A stretch of DNA of 21,716 nucleotides from Wukongarchaeum sp048886645. Its GTDB lineage: Archaea > Asgardarchaeota > Wukongarchaeia > Wukongarchaeales > Wukongarchaeaceae. The stretch lies in the NCBI GenBank assembly GCA_048886645.1, contig JBHLKN010000025.1, positions 1-21,716 on the forward strand, given 5' to 3'. The notes beneath the pieces are model-generated. The model saw only the letters and a program-made list of their open reading frames with translations. It was not told the origin of the DNA and did not search any database. Below are positions 14,486 to 21,314 of the stretch, one piece after another (the stretch's first letter is position 1; each line of letters starts with the position of its first letter). The position numbers and the translations under genes are program-made.

Positions 14486-15640
14486 TTAAAATTCTTTTTT
14501 TGATAGTTTTATGGCTTTTTTTACTGTTTTTTCCATGTTTGTTTCAACTTCTATTCCTGCTTTTTTTAGGATAGTTTCGCCTTCTTTTTCTTTTGTTCCT
14601 GTAAGCCTGCATACAAGGGGAAAGGGGCTTTTTTCTTGGGATTTGAGGTCTTGCATCCATTCTATTATGCCTTTTGCTATTTCATCACACCTTGTAATAC
14701 CGCCAAAAACGTTTACAAGTATCACTTTTAACCCTGATATTCTTGATACAAACTCTAAAGCTTTTTTAACTTGCTCTGGACTTGCGCCTCCACCTATATC
14801 TATAAAGCATGCAGGCTTTCCTCCCATATCCTTGACAAGGTCTAAAGTAGCCATTACCAAACCAGCCCCATTACCTATAACCCCAATATTTCCTTCTAGT
14901 AAAACGAAAGAAAGACCTGCTTTTTCAGCTTCAGCTTCAAGTATTTCTCGAACCCGTTTTTGTGCCTGTTCTTTAATCTTTTGTTGTCTGAAAAGGGCAT
15001 TATCATCTACTAAGATTTTAGCATCTACAGCCACTAAACCTTTTTCAGATACGGCTAAGGGGTTTATCTCAACAAGCTCGCAATCGTATTTTAAAGCCAA
15101 CTCCCACATAGACAACACGATTTTTTTAAGTTCTTCTGCAGAAACACGGGAATCTACAACATTTATTTGAAAAAGCTTTTCCACAAACTCTTCTATCTTT
15201 TGGGAAGAGTGTCTATTTTCAGACCAGGACTCCAGAGAGAGTTTAAACACCTCACCAGTGAAGGCTTCAACGTCAACTCCTCCCTTTAATCCGATTAAAA
15301 TTAAAGGTTTTCTTTGGAAAGTATCCACAGTAACTGCTACGTAAAGTTCGTTTAAAATATCAATCTTTTCTTCTAAAAGAAGTTGTTCAACGGTTTCTCC
15401 AAGCACTTCTTTTTTTAACAGTTTTTCAGCTATTTCTACTGCTTCTTCGGGGGTTAGGGCGGGTTTAACAGCGCCAGCTTTTCCCCTGCCCCCTGCTAGA
15501 ACTTGGGCTTTAACAACACAAGAACCCAGTTCTTTTGCAACGGAAAAAACTTTATCAACGGAACTTTCAAGCTTGCTGCGAGGAACTGCTACTCCAAACT
15601 CTTGTAAAAGTTTCTTAGCCTCAAACTCATATAACTTCAA
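14486..15640 (-). CDS. sucC: Succinyl-CoA synthetase subunit beta SucC
   Basis: Beta subunit with an ATP-grasp domain and a C-terminal flavodoxin-like domain. The 384-residue form opens with MKLYEFEAKKLLQEFGV. Seen next are AQVLAGGRGKAGAVK (nucleotide grasp), ELVEINPLAVSEKG and DAKILVDDNALFRQ (Mg/nucleotide site), GNGAGLVMATLDLV, IDIGGGAS and VFGGITRCDEIAKGI. A longer frame from 15739 adds a hydrophobic, non-family N-terminus. TTG at 15640 is right because it follows GGTGG by 6 bases and gives the conserved start. A TATA-like box lies about 70 bases upstream. It is transcribed together with sucD. Confidence 0.96.
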   Translation of the reverse strand: MKLYEFEAKKLLQEFGVAVPRSKLESSVDKVFSVAKELGSCVVKAQVLAGGRGKAGAVKPALTPEEAVEIAEKLLKKEVLGETVEQLLLEEKIDILNELYVAVTVDTFQRKPLILIGLKGGVDVEAFTGEVFKLSLESWSENRHSSQKIEEFVEKLFQINVVDSRVSAEELKKIVLSMWELALKYDCELVEINPLAVSEKGLVAVDAKILVDDNALFRQQKIKEQAQKRVREILEAEAEKAGLSFVLLEGNIGVIGNGAGLVMATLDLVKDMGGKPACFIDIGGGASPEQVKKALEFVSRISGLKVILVNVFGGITRCDEIAKGIIEWMQDLKSQEKSPFPLVCRLTGTKEKEGETILKKAGIEVETNMEKTVKKAIKLSKKEF

Positions 15641-15710
15641 AACAAACCACCATATTATAAAACATATACCTGTTTTTACGCTAGTACATAAATGATTTAC
15701 GAAAATTCTA

Positions 15711-15718
15711 TTTATATA
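15711..15718 (-). promoter_or_regulatory. TATA box for sucC-sucD
   Basis: Reads TATATAAA on the minus strand inside a longer TA-rich stretch (15710-15722). A start site near 15689 would give a leader of roughly 50 bases ending in the GGTGG ribosome-binding sequence. Confidence 0.5.
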
Positions 15719-15816
15719 TATTAATACGATGGTTTTCAAAATGGATGGAAACAGGAAAAGAAGCTAGTTGTACTATATTTTAAGAGTATTAGTGGTAGAA
15801 GAAGGTTGACTATCTT

Positions 15817-16389
15817 TTATTTTTCGCTTAAGGAGGATAGGTAGTGGTATAGGGTCATTGCTTCATCGAATCCTACGATTTCTATTACTTCAAAAAGGGT
15901 TTTTCCTTTTTCAAAAAGGCTGATTATTTCATCCTTTTTTTCTTCAGTTATGCCTGTTTCACAAGTTATTCTTTTCCAGTTAATTTCGTTTTTGTTGATT
16001 TTTAGGTTTAGTGGCTTTGTTAGAGTTTTTTGTTCTTCTTTTGTTAGTTTTGTGTAGTTTTGTACGCCTACCTTCATTAGGATGAGGCTTGGATCTAGGA
16101 AGCTTTCTTCTTCTTCCTCCTCTTTTTTTTTAAAAACAGGAATTATTTCCCTTGAAAATTCTACGGCAGGTATGAATTCCCATCCTCTAAGAGTAAACTC
16201 ATGATCGAGGTATATTAGGATTGTGTGAAGAGGATCATCTTTTTTTCCGTGCACATATACTACAGATACGGGATACCTCTTAGCAGAATGTACCACGCTT
16301 TTTTTTACAGGGATCACTGTATCTTTTCCACAGATTTGACATTTTAAAAGCAGATAAACCCGTTCTTCATCCTGCTCGATCATAGTCAT
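15817..16389 (-). CDS. Unknown protein: N-terminal zinc-ribbon-like domain, acidic linker, possible C-terminal HTH
   Basis: 190 residues, not assigned to a named family. The N-terminal part (about 10-80) has one CxxC pair (LKCQICGKDT) followed by VSVVYVHGKKDDPLHTILIYLDHEFTLRGWEF. The His-rich strand ending in YLDxxFxxRG may supply further metal ligands. A run KKKEEEEEESF (about 87-97) looks like a flexible linker. The last 45 residues, TEEKKDEIISLFEKGKTLFEVIEIVGFDEAMTLY in two helix-turn-helix-like steps, resemble a resolvase-type DNA-binding HTH (LYEKGKSxxEIAExxGxDxxTVYxYL). This would suggest a regulator, by inference only. ATG at 16389 follows GCAGGAGATCAC, a long match to the 16S rRNA tail. 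It is divergent from cofG, sharing a 249-base intergenic region. Confidence 0.65.
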   Translation of the reverse strand: MTMIEQDEERVYLLLKCQICGKDTVIPVKKSVVHSAKRYPVSVVYVHGKKDDPLHTILIYLDHEFTLRGWEFIPAVEFSREIIPVFKKKEEEEEESFLDPSLILMKVGVQNYTKLTKEEQKTLTKPLNLKINKNEINWKRITCETGITEEKKDEIISLFEKGKTLFEVIEIVGFDEAMTLYHYLSSLSEK

Positions 16390-16638
16390 TTTAAGTGATC
16401 TCCTGCCATAAAAACAAAATCAAAAGAGGAAAGAGATTTCTTAGAAAGAGTAAAACCGTTAAAATTTCTAAATTTGATAAAAAGACCTCTCTCTTTTAAT
16501 ATTACGGCATTATAAGTTAAAAAGTAATTCCTTTTTTCTTGCTATTTAAAATGTCTTGAGAATACAATTATGTAAATGTTTAAATTTTTTGTTTTACTAT
16601 TTTAATGACGAAAGATAAATTTTTTAGTGGGTGAAGAG

Positions 16639-17784
16639 TTGGAAGAGAAGTTTTTTAGGCTTAGTTCTATTAAAGAATTATTGGATTTGTGTTTAGATAC
16701 ACCCCTTGATGTTTTAGTTTCTTTAGCTGGTAAAGTGAGAGATCAGGTTTTTGAAAAAATTGTTTCTTTTTCCAGAAACGTTTTCATACCCTTAACAAAT
16801 CTTTGTCGTAATAACTGTGCTTATTGTTGTTTTAGGGTAGAACCTTGGCAACTTGAGCTTAAACTGCTTTCGAGGAAGGAGGTTTTATCTATTATTGATA
16901 ATGGTGTGAGGTATGGGTGTACTGAGGCTTTGTTTACTTTTGGTGAAAAGCCTGAAGAAAAGTATGAAGAGGCCAAAAGATGGTTGAAATGGGAAGGATA
17001 TGATGGTGTCATTGATTTTCTTTTAGATCTTTGTTTTGAAGCTTTAGATAGGGGGATTTTGCCCCACATTAATCCGGGTGTTATTGAAAGGGAGGAAATG
17101 AAAGAGTTAAGAAAGGCTGTGGCTAGTATGGGTTTAATGCTTGAAAGTTCAAGCGAGCGTTTATGCGAGAAGGGGGGTCCCCACGCATTAAGTCCGACAA
17201 AACACCCAAGTGAAAGGATAGAAGTTATAGAAGAAGCGGGAAAGCTTAAGATCCCCTTCACCACGGGAATCCTCGTTGGTATAGGGGAAACATGGAGGGA
17301 AAGGGTGGAAAGCCTCCTTGAAATTAAAAAAATCCACGAAAAATACGGGCACATACAAGAGATTATTATACAGAACTTTGTCCCTAAAGCAGGGACGCCT
17401 ATGGAGACCCATCCGCCTCCTACGGAAGATGAGCTTCTTCGCACGATAGCTTTGGCTCGTTTAATTTTTCGGGGAGAAGTTAGTGTTCAAGCCCCACCAA
17501 ACCTCGTCCAAGATAAAAGAAAAATTTTACAAGCAGGAATAAACGATTGGGGCGGTGTTTCCCCCCTAACGATAGATTATGTAAACCCTGAGAAACCGTG
17601 GCCTTCCATAAAAGAACTGGAAAAAGTCACCCTTAAACATGGTTTGAGTTTGCGTGAACGTTTGCCTGTCTACCCGCAATATGTTAACTGTGAATGGCTT
17701 GATGAAAGGGTTTATAATCTTGCAAAAATGTTAAGAAAGGGTGAAGGTTTTGCAAGAGTGTATGATGAAAAGATTTCTTTATAG
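16639..17784 (+). CDS. cofG: Fo synthase subunit CofG (7,8-didemethyl-8-hydroxy-5-deazariboflavin synthase subunit 1)
   Basis: Radical-SAM enzyme that acts with CofH to complete the deazaflavin chromophore Fo of coenzyme F420. The [4Fe-4S]/SAM motif CxxxCxxC is C56, C60, C63 (CRNNCAYC), and the following CCFRVEPWQ is typical of CofG. Further family marks are ALFTFGEKPEEKY, LPHINPGVI, MLESSSERL, GGPHALSPTKHPSERI, GILVGIGET, VQNFVPKxGTPM-like residues and INDWGGVSPLT. The C-terminal APPNLV segment is also present. GTG at 16627 is possible, but it overlaps GGGTGA, which serves well as ribosome-binding site for TTG 16639. CofH follows after 35 bases in the same direction. Confidence 0.95.
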   Translation: MEEKFFRLSSIKELLDLCLDTPLDVLVSLAGKVRDQVFEKIVSFSRNVFIPLTNLCRNNCAYCCFRVEPWQLELKLLSRKEVLSIIDNGVRYGCTEALFTFGEKPEEKYEEAKRWLKWEGYDGVIDFLLDLCFEALDRGILPHINPGVIEREEMKELRKAVASMGLMLESSSERLCEKGGPHALSPTKHPSERIEVIEEAGKLKIPFTTGILVGIGETWRERVESLLEIKKIHEKYGHIQEIIIQNFVPKAGTPMETHPPPTEDELLRTIALARLIFRGEVSVQAPPNLVQDKRKILQAGINDWGGVSPLTIDYVNPEKPWPSIKELEKVTLKHGLSLRERLPVYPQYVNCEWLDERVYNLAKMLRKGEGFARVYDEKISL

Positions 17785-17819
17785 AACTTTTAAATGACGC
17801 TAAAACGGGGGTATTTTAG

Positions 17820-18968
17820 ATGATGGAAAGAGATTTGGATTATTATAAGATTTTTTCAGAGGTTGATCCGGTCATTGAGGGTATACTTGTTAAGGCTTAT
17901 GAGGGGAAGGATATATCTTCAGGGGAGGCTTACGAGCTTTTAAACCTTGAGGGTAGGTTAGTTTGGCCTCTCTTGTATACTGCCGATATTGTCCGACAGA
18001 AACTTGTGGGAAAGGTTGTGACTTTTGTGGTGAATCGAAACATCAACTTTACAAACATATGTAAAAATAGGTGTTTGTTTTGCGCTTTTAGGGTTGATGA
18101 GGGAGATAAAGATGGATATTTTTACTCAATTAATAGGATAGTCAGGATGGCGAAGGAAGCGTGGGAGAGGGGAGCAACAGAGGTATGTATCCAGGGGGGT
18201 TGTAAAAAAGGATTAACAATAGAGTTTTATGCAGAGATTTTGAGATCGATAAAGAGGGAGCTGCCTGATATTCACATTCACGCCTTTTCCCCCCAAGAAG
18301 TTTTCCACGGATCAAGAAACTCCGGAATAAGGGTTGAGGAGGGATTAAAGTTCTTGAAAGAGGAAGGGCTTGACACTATGCCCGGTACTGCTGCAGAGAT
18401 CCTTGATGATGAAGTAAGGATGAAGGTTTGTCCCCAAAAAGTGGACACCAAGACATGGATAGAAATAATAAAGACTGCCCATTGTCTAGGGATTAAAACA
18501 AGTTCAACTATCATGTATGGTCATATAGAAAACAACTGGCACAGAAAAAAACATCTAAAAATTCTGAGGGATATACAAAAGGAGACGGGTGGTTTTACAG
18601 AGTTTGTTCCCCTCCCCTTCATCCATATAAACACACCGTTATATGAACAGGATAGTAATGCTTCGGGATCTAGTGGGTTGGAAGATTTGAAGCTTTATGC
18701 GGTTGCTAGGCTGTTTTTCGCAAATTATATAAACAATATTCAGGCTTCTTGGGTTAAGCTTGGACCTAAACTAGCTCAGACAGTTTTGTTTGCTGGGGGA
18801 AATGATTTGGGTGGAACCCTTTATGGGGAAAATATTTCCAAAGCTGCTGGTGCTATTTATGGTGAAGAAAAAACACCAAAAGAATTAAGGAACATGATAG
18901 GGGCTGTAGGAAGGATACCCGCTCAAAGAACAACAGACTATAAAATACTCAAAAAGTTTAACGACTGA
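17820..18968 (+). CDS. cofH: Fo synthase subunit CofH (5-amino-6-ribitylaminouracil-tyrosine 4-hydroxyphenyl transferase)
   Basis: Radical-SAM partner of CofG that joins the tyrosine-derived p-hydroxybenzyl group to 5-amino-6-(D-ribitylamino)uracil. The motif CxxxCxxC is C81, C85, C88 (CKNRCLFC) followed by AFRVDEGD. The family residues IQGGCKKGLTIEFY, IHIHAFSPQEV, TMPGTAAEILDDEVR, SSTIMYGHIE, EFVPLPFIH and NDLGGTLYGENIS are all present. At 382 residues it has normal length. ATG 17820 (or the next codon, also ATG) follows GGGGGT by about 9 bases. Its pyrimidine substrate is an intermediate of the riboflavin route encoded near the right edge. A TTTTAAAT stretch between cofG and cofH could be a weak internal promoter. 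Confidence 0.96.
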   Translation: MMERDLDYYKIFSEVDPVIEGILVKAYEGKDISSGEAYELLNLEGRLVWPLLYTADIVRQKLVGKVVTFVVNRNINFTNICKNRCLFCAFRVDEGDKDGYFYSINRIVRMAKEAWERGATEVCIQGGCKKGLTIEFYAEILRSIKRELPDIHIHAFSPQEVFHGSRNSGIRVEEGLKFLKEEGLDTMPGTAAEILDDEVRMKVCPQKVDTKTWIEIIKTAHCLGIKTSSTIMYGHIENNWHRKKHLKILRDIQKETGGFTEFVPLPFIHINTPLYEQDSNASGSSGLEDLKLYAVARLFFANYINNIQASWVKLGPKLAQTVLFAGGNDLGGTLYGENISKAAGAIYGEEKTPKELRNMIGAVGRIPAQRTTDYKILKKFND

Positions 18969-19031
18969 ATTCATAGATACGGGTATAGCATTTTATAATA
19001 TATAACAACATTCAGAACTCTTTTTCTTATA

Positions 19032-19040
19032 TTTTATATA
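19032..19040 (+). promoter_or_regulatory. TATA box for the DUF2769-like gene
   Basis: TTTTATATA about 80 bases before the ATG at 19117; the expected start is near 19062. A second TATA-like run (TTTTATAATA, 18991-19000) lies 40 bases further up. Confidence 0.4.
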
Positions 19041-19116
19041 GAGTTGTGGTCTTTGGCTTTTACAAATGGTAAGGTTTAACAATAAGAAGTTTAAACTGTT
19101 GAGGAGGCTGATAGTT

Positions 19117-19407
19117 ATGTCAACTTTTGAAGAGAAAATGGAGGCTATGAAAGGTCTTTCTGAAGAAGAAATGGCCGAGCGAATAAAGAAAGTGAAGGCA
19201 GCCTGTATTTGCGCTGGTTGTCCAAGTTACGAAGGTACTGGTGAGACAGAGCTAGGCTTTTGTGCCTTAGGTAAAAGTAGCGTTATTAAAGAAGAAAAAG
19301 GTTGCATATGTGGCAGCTGTCCTGTCACTGAGATGATGTCTCTTCGATGGCTGTATTATTGCACTAGGGGAGCTGCAAGAGAGTTAGCGGCGACTGAAAA
19401 AAAGTAA
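19117..19407 (+). CDS. DUF2769-like Cys-rich protein
   Basis: Small (96-residue) protein with a Lys/Glu-rich helical start and a block of seven to eight cysteines: ACICAGCPSYEG, GFCALGKS, GCICGSCPV and LYYCTRGAAREL. This order (CxCxxCP, FC, CxCxxCP, YYC) matches the archaeal DUF2769 family, whose function is unknown; the cysteines suggest a metal or Fe-S site. ATG at 19117 is chosen over 19066 because GAGGAGG (19101-19107) lies 9 bases before it and the extra upstream residues are basic and not family-like. It stands alone after cofH with its own TATA box. A T-tract follows downstream. Confidence 0.82.
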   Translation: MSTFEEKMEAMKGLSEEEMAERIKKVKAACICAGCPSYEGTGETELGFCALGKSSVIKEEKGCICGSCPVTEMMSLRWLYYCTRGAARELAATEKK

Positions 19408-19496
19408 TGAATGAATAAGACTATTTCTTCGTTAAGAGAAAAAAAGGTGGGTAAGAGGGAGATCAAAGATTTCTCTCAAATTGCCCGTCTGAAAAC

Positions 19497-19503
19497 TTTT
19501 TTT
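19497..19503 (+). terminator. T-tract terminator candidate after the DUF2769-like gene
   Basis: Seven consecutive T about 90 bases after the stop, followed by further T-rich sequence, in the convergent region between two genes. I see no clear hairpin; archaeal RNA polymerase can terminate on T-tracts alone. Confidence 0.35.
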
Positions 19504-19603
19504 ATTTGTACAATTTTATATTTTATCTGTCTTTGTTCGTGAAAGAAGGAGGATCGTGTAACACTGTCTTAAATACTGAAAAATCAATTAAGTTTGATCA
19601 AAA

Positions 19604-20311
19604 TTAATTGTTGAGACCTTTTAAAGTTGCTTTCCAATCACGGACAATTCTTCTTTCTCTAAGAAAGTGGCCCATTTCTCCTCCCCATTTCCCGAAAAGT
19701 CCTGTAAGTGCAACGAGTTCTGCTATTGCAAGGATCGTAGCCACGGCAAAACCTGTCGTATCCTCTGCCCTTAGATACCCGACGATCCCGACAATTAAAG
19801 CGGTAATCACGGTCCAAATTCCGGCAATGAAGAACATCCATTTTCTTTTTGGCGGTGATGCTTTCAAATAACTTGGATAATTTATCTTCAAGGTTGGCAA
19901 AAAATAGATATCACGTGAGAGACCGTCAAACTTGATCCCAGTTAATTCACCGGCGATTAATCGGCCGAAAGGATAGAAAAAAGCTACTACTGCCAGTATA
20001 GTTAGAACGCAGTTCCAATCAGTTAATCCGCCCCAATCATCTTGTTCAACATTCCAAAAATAATGTAAGAAAAAAGCTGCTCCTAATACAAACCAAATGG
20101 GAAGAGCTATCTTCAAGGGAATTGTTTTGCCTAGTCTTTGCCTAAATAGTAAGTCACGGATTTCACTAGCCTTAGTAACTATTTCCTCATCAGGGTTTGA
20201 TATTCGTTTTATTTGACCAACAAGTTTCCAGAAACGTTTTTTTACTTCTTGAGGTACATTTTTCGGGTCATTGACGACTTGGGTGTGTATTTTATTTAAT
20301 TCATCAATCAT
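19604..20311 (-). CDS. Unknown membrane protein, four predicted transmembrane helices
   Basis: 235 residues, no family recognised. A soluble helical N-terminus of about 65 residues (DELNKIHTQVVND, EVKKRFWKLVGQIKRI) precedes four hydrophobic segments: IALPIWFVLGAAFFLHYF, CVLTILAVVAFFYPFG, KWMFFIAGIWTVITALIVGIVGYL and GFAVATILAIAELVALTGLFG. A short basic C-terminal tail follows (LRERRIVRDWKATLKG). Both ends are predicted to be cytoplasmic by the positive-inside rule. ATG at 20311 is preferred over 20329 because GGAG sits 8 bases before it. It converges on the DUF2769-like gene and is divergent from ribB, so it stands as a single-gene unit. Its base composition is more balanced than its neighbours', which could mean later acquisition, but this is weak evidence. 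Confidence 0.7.
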   Translation of the reverse strand: MIDELNKIHTQVVNDPKNVPQEVKKRFWKLVGQIKRISNPDEEIVTKASEIRDLLFRQRLGKTIPLKIALPIWFVLGAAFFLHYFWNVEQDDWGGLTDWNCVLTILAVVAFFYPFGRLIAGELTGIKFDGLSRDIYFLPTLKINYPSYLKASPPKRKWMFFIAGIWTVITALIVGIVGYLRAEDTTGFAVATILAIAELVALTGLFGKWGGEMGHFLRERRIVRDWKATLKGLNN

Positions 20312-20389
20312 GCCTGTTTCTCCGATCATTAGAGTTTGGTTTTTTGGAATTATTATGGTTTATTAATGTTTTTTGTTTTAGTTTTTAGC

Positions 20390-20407
20390 TTACTCATTTT
20401 TGAGTTA
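20390..20407. promoter_or_regulatory. Inverted repeat upstream of the ribB promoter (site 1, possible operator)
   Basis: TTACTCA, four bases (TTTT), then TGAGTTA: 6 of 7 arm positions pair, and one further C/G pair lies outside. It begins 48 bases above the ribB TATA box. A near copy with the same left arm and spacer length begins exactly 100 bases downstream. Confidence 0.5.
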
Positions 20408-20437
20408 GTTAAATACCTTAACATTGGTTGGAAAATG

Positions 20438-20445
20438 TTTATATG
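20438..20445 (+). promoter_or_regulatory. TATA box for ribB
   Basis: TTTATATG. A start site near 20467 leaves a leader of about 33 bases containing AAGGAAGGT (20482-20490) ahead of the ATG at 20500. Confidence 0.55.
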
Positions 20446-20489
20446 CCATAAAGTTTAATTTAGAGGGGATGAGGTTTTAGAAAGGAAGG

Positions 20490-20507
20490 TTACTCAAAAA
20501 TGAGAAA
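20490..20507. promoter_or_regulatory. Inverted repeat over the ribB start codon (site 2, possible operator)
   Basis: TTACTCA, AAAA, then TGAGAAA: 6 of 7 arm positions pair. The left arm is identical to site 1 and overlaps the ribosome-binding region; the right arm starts with the ribB ATG codon's last bases. A bound protein here could block transcription elongation or, as RNA, a small hairpin could mask the start codon. Confidence 0.45.
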
Positions 20508-21273
20508 CGTTTTAGAGGGTTTAAACGAAAAATTTCTCCAAGCAAGAAAAGCTTTGGATCGGGGAGAATTTGTTCTTTTGTATGATGGCGCTGATAGGGA
20601 AGGGGAGGTGGACATGGTAACCTTGGCTGAGAACATTAAACCAGAAACTTTGCACATTTTGAGGAGGGATGCTGGGGGGCTTATTTGTGTTGCTTTACAT
20701 CCAAGTATTGCGGAAATCTTTGGGCTGCCTTTTCTCCACTCTATTTTTGAAGAAAGTTCTGAAAAATACCCGTTTTTAGCGGAGATGGTCTATAAACAGA
20801 CTGCTTATGGATCGAGACCTGCTTTTTCTATACCGGTTAATCATAAGAACACTTTTACAGGGATACCTGACGTTGATAGGGCAAAAACAATTAAGAGGCT
20901 TGGAGAGCTTGGAAGGGAAGCCTGCTTTAAGGGCAATGATCCCTCTCTGATAAAGAAAAAGTTTGTAGAAGAATTTCTAACGCCTGGACATGTGTATTTG
21001 TTGCGGGCTGCTGATGGTCTTCTTTCAGAGAGAAGAGGGCATACTGAACTTTGTGTTTATCTTGCTGAATTGTTAGGTTTTACGCCTGTTGTAGTGATTT
21101 GTGAAATGCTTGATGGGGATACAGGGAGGGCTTTAAGCGTGGAAAAGGCTAAAAATTACGCTAAAGATAACGGATATCCATTCTTAAGGGGGCAAGACCT
21201 TATTTCAACCTATTTGAAACAGCTTAATCCGTTAAAACTCCTTGAAAAGTGTAGCTGTAGTAGTGTCCCTTAA
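20500..21273 (+). CDS. ribB: 3,4-dihydroxy-2-butanone 4-phosphate synthase RibB
   Basis: Converts ribulose 5-phosphate to the four-carbon unit used to make the lumazine precursor of riboflavin. The 257-residue protein has the acidic Mg-binding segment YDGADREGEVD (residues 28-38), RRDAGGLICVAL, SRPAFSIPVNHKNTFTGI, DRAKTI, LTPGHVYLLRAADGLLSERRGHTE with the conserved His of GHTE, and VVICEMLDGDTGRAL. The insertion before TPGHV and the extra length over E. coli RibB are usual for archaeal forms. It is not fused to a GTP cyclohydrolase II domain. ATG 20500 follows AAGGAAGGT. The C-terminal KCSCSSVP has two cysteines not known to be conserved. The promoter is flanked by two inverted repeats, and ribC follows after 41 bases. 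Confidence 0.95.
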   Translation: MRNVLEGLNEKFLQARKALDRGEFVLLYDGADREGEVDMVTLAENIKPETLHILRRDAGGLICVALHPSIAEIFGLPFLHSIFEESSEKYPFLAEMVYKQTAYGSRPAFSIPVNHKNTFTGIPDVDRAKTIKRLGELGREACFKGNDPSLIKKKFVEEFLTPGHVYLLRAADGLLSERRGHTELCVYLAELLGFTPVVVICEMLDGDTGRALSVEKAKNYAKDNGYPFLRGQDLISTYLKQLNPLKLLEKCSCSSVP

Positions 21274-21314
21274 CCAACTAAGGAGTTCTCGTTGATCAGG
21301 GGGTAAAAATACTG

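Noticed and set aside
14511..15170. A 219-codon open frame antisense to sucC
   Set aside because: It is the mirror of a strongly conserved gene; its product is Ser/Ile/Phe-rich without motifs.
16821..17444. A 207-codon open frame antisense to cofG
   Set aside because: It overlaps the conserved radical-SAM coding region and is low-complexity Ser/Leu-rich.
20469..20480. A three-codon leader ORF (ATG AGG TTT TAG) upstream of ribB
   Set aside because: The purine-rich run directly abuts its ATG, leaving no spacing for ribosome binding; such tiny ORFs arise easily by chance.
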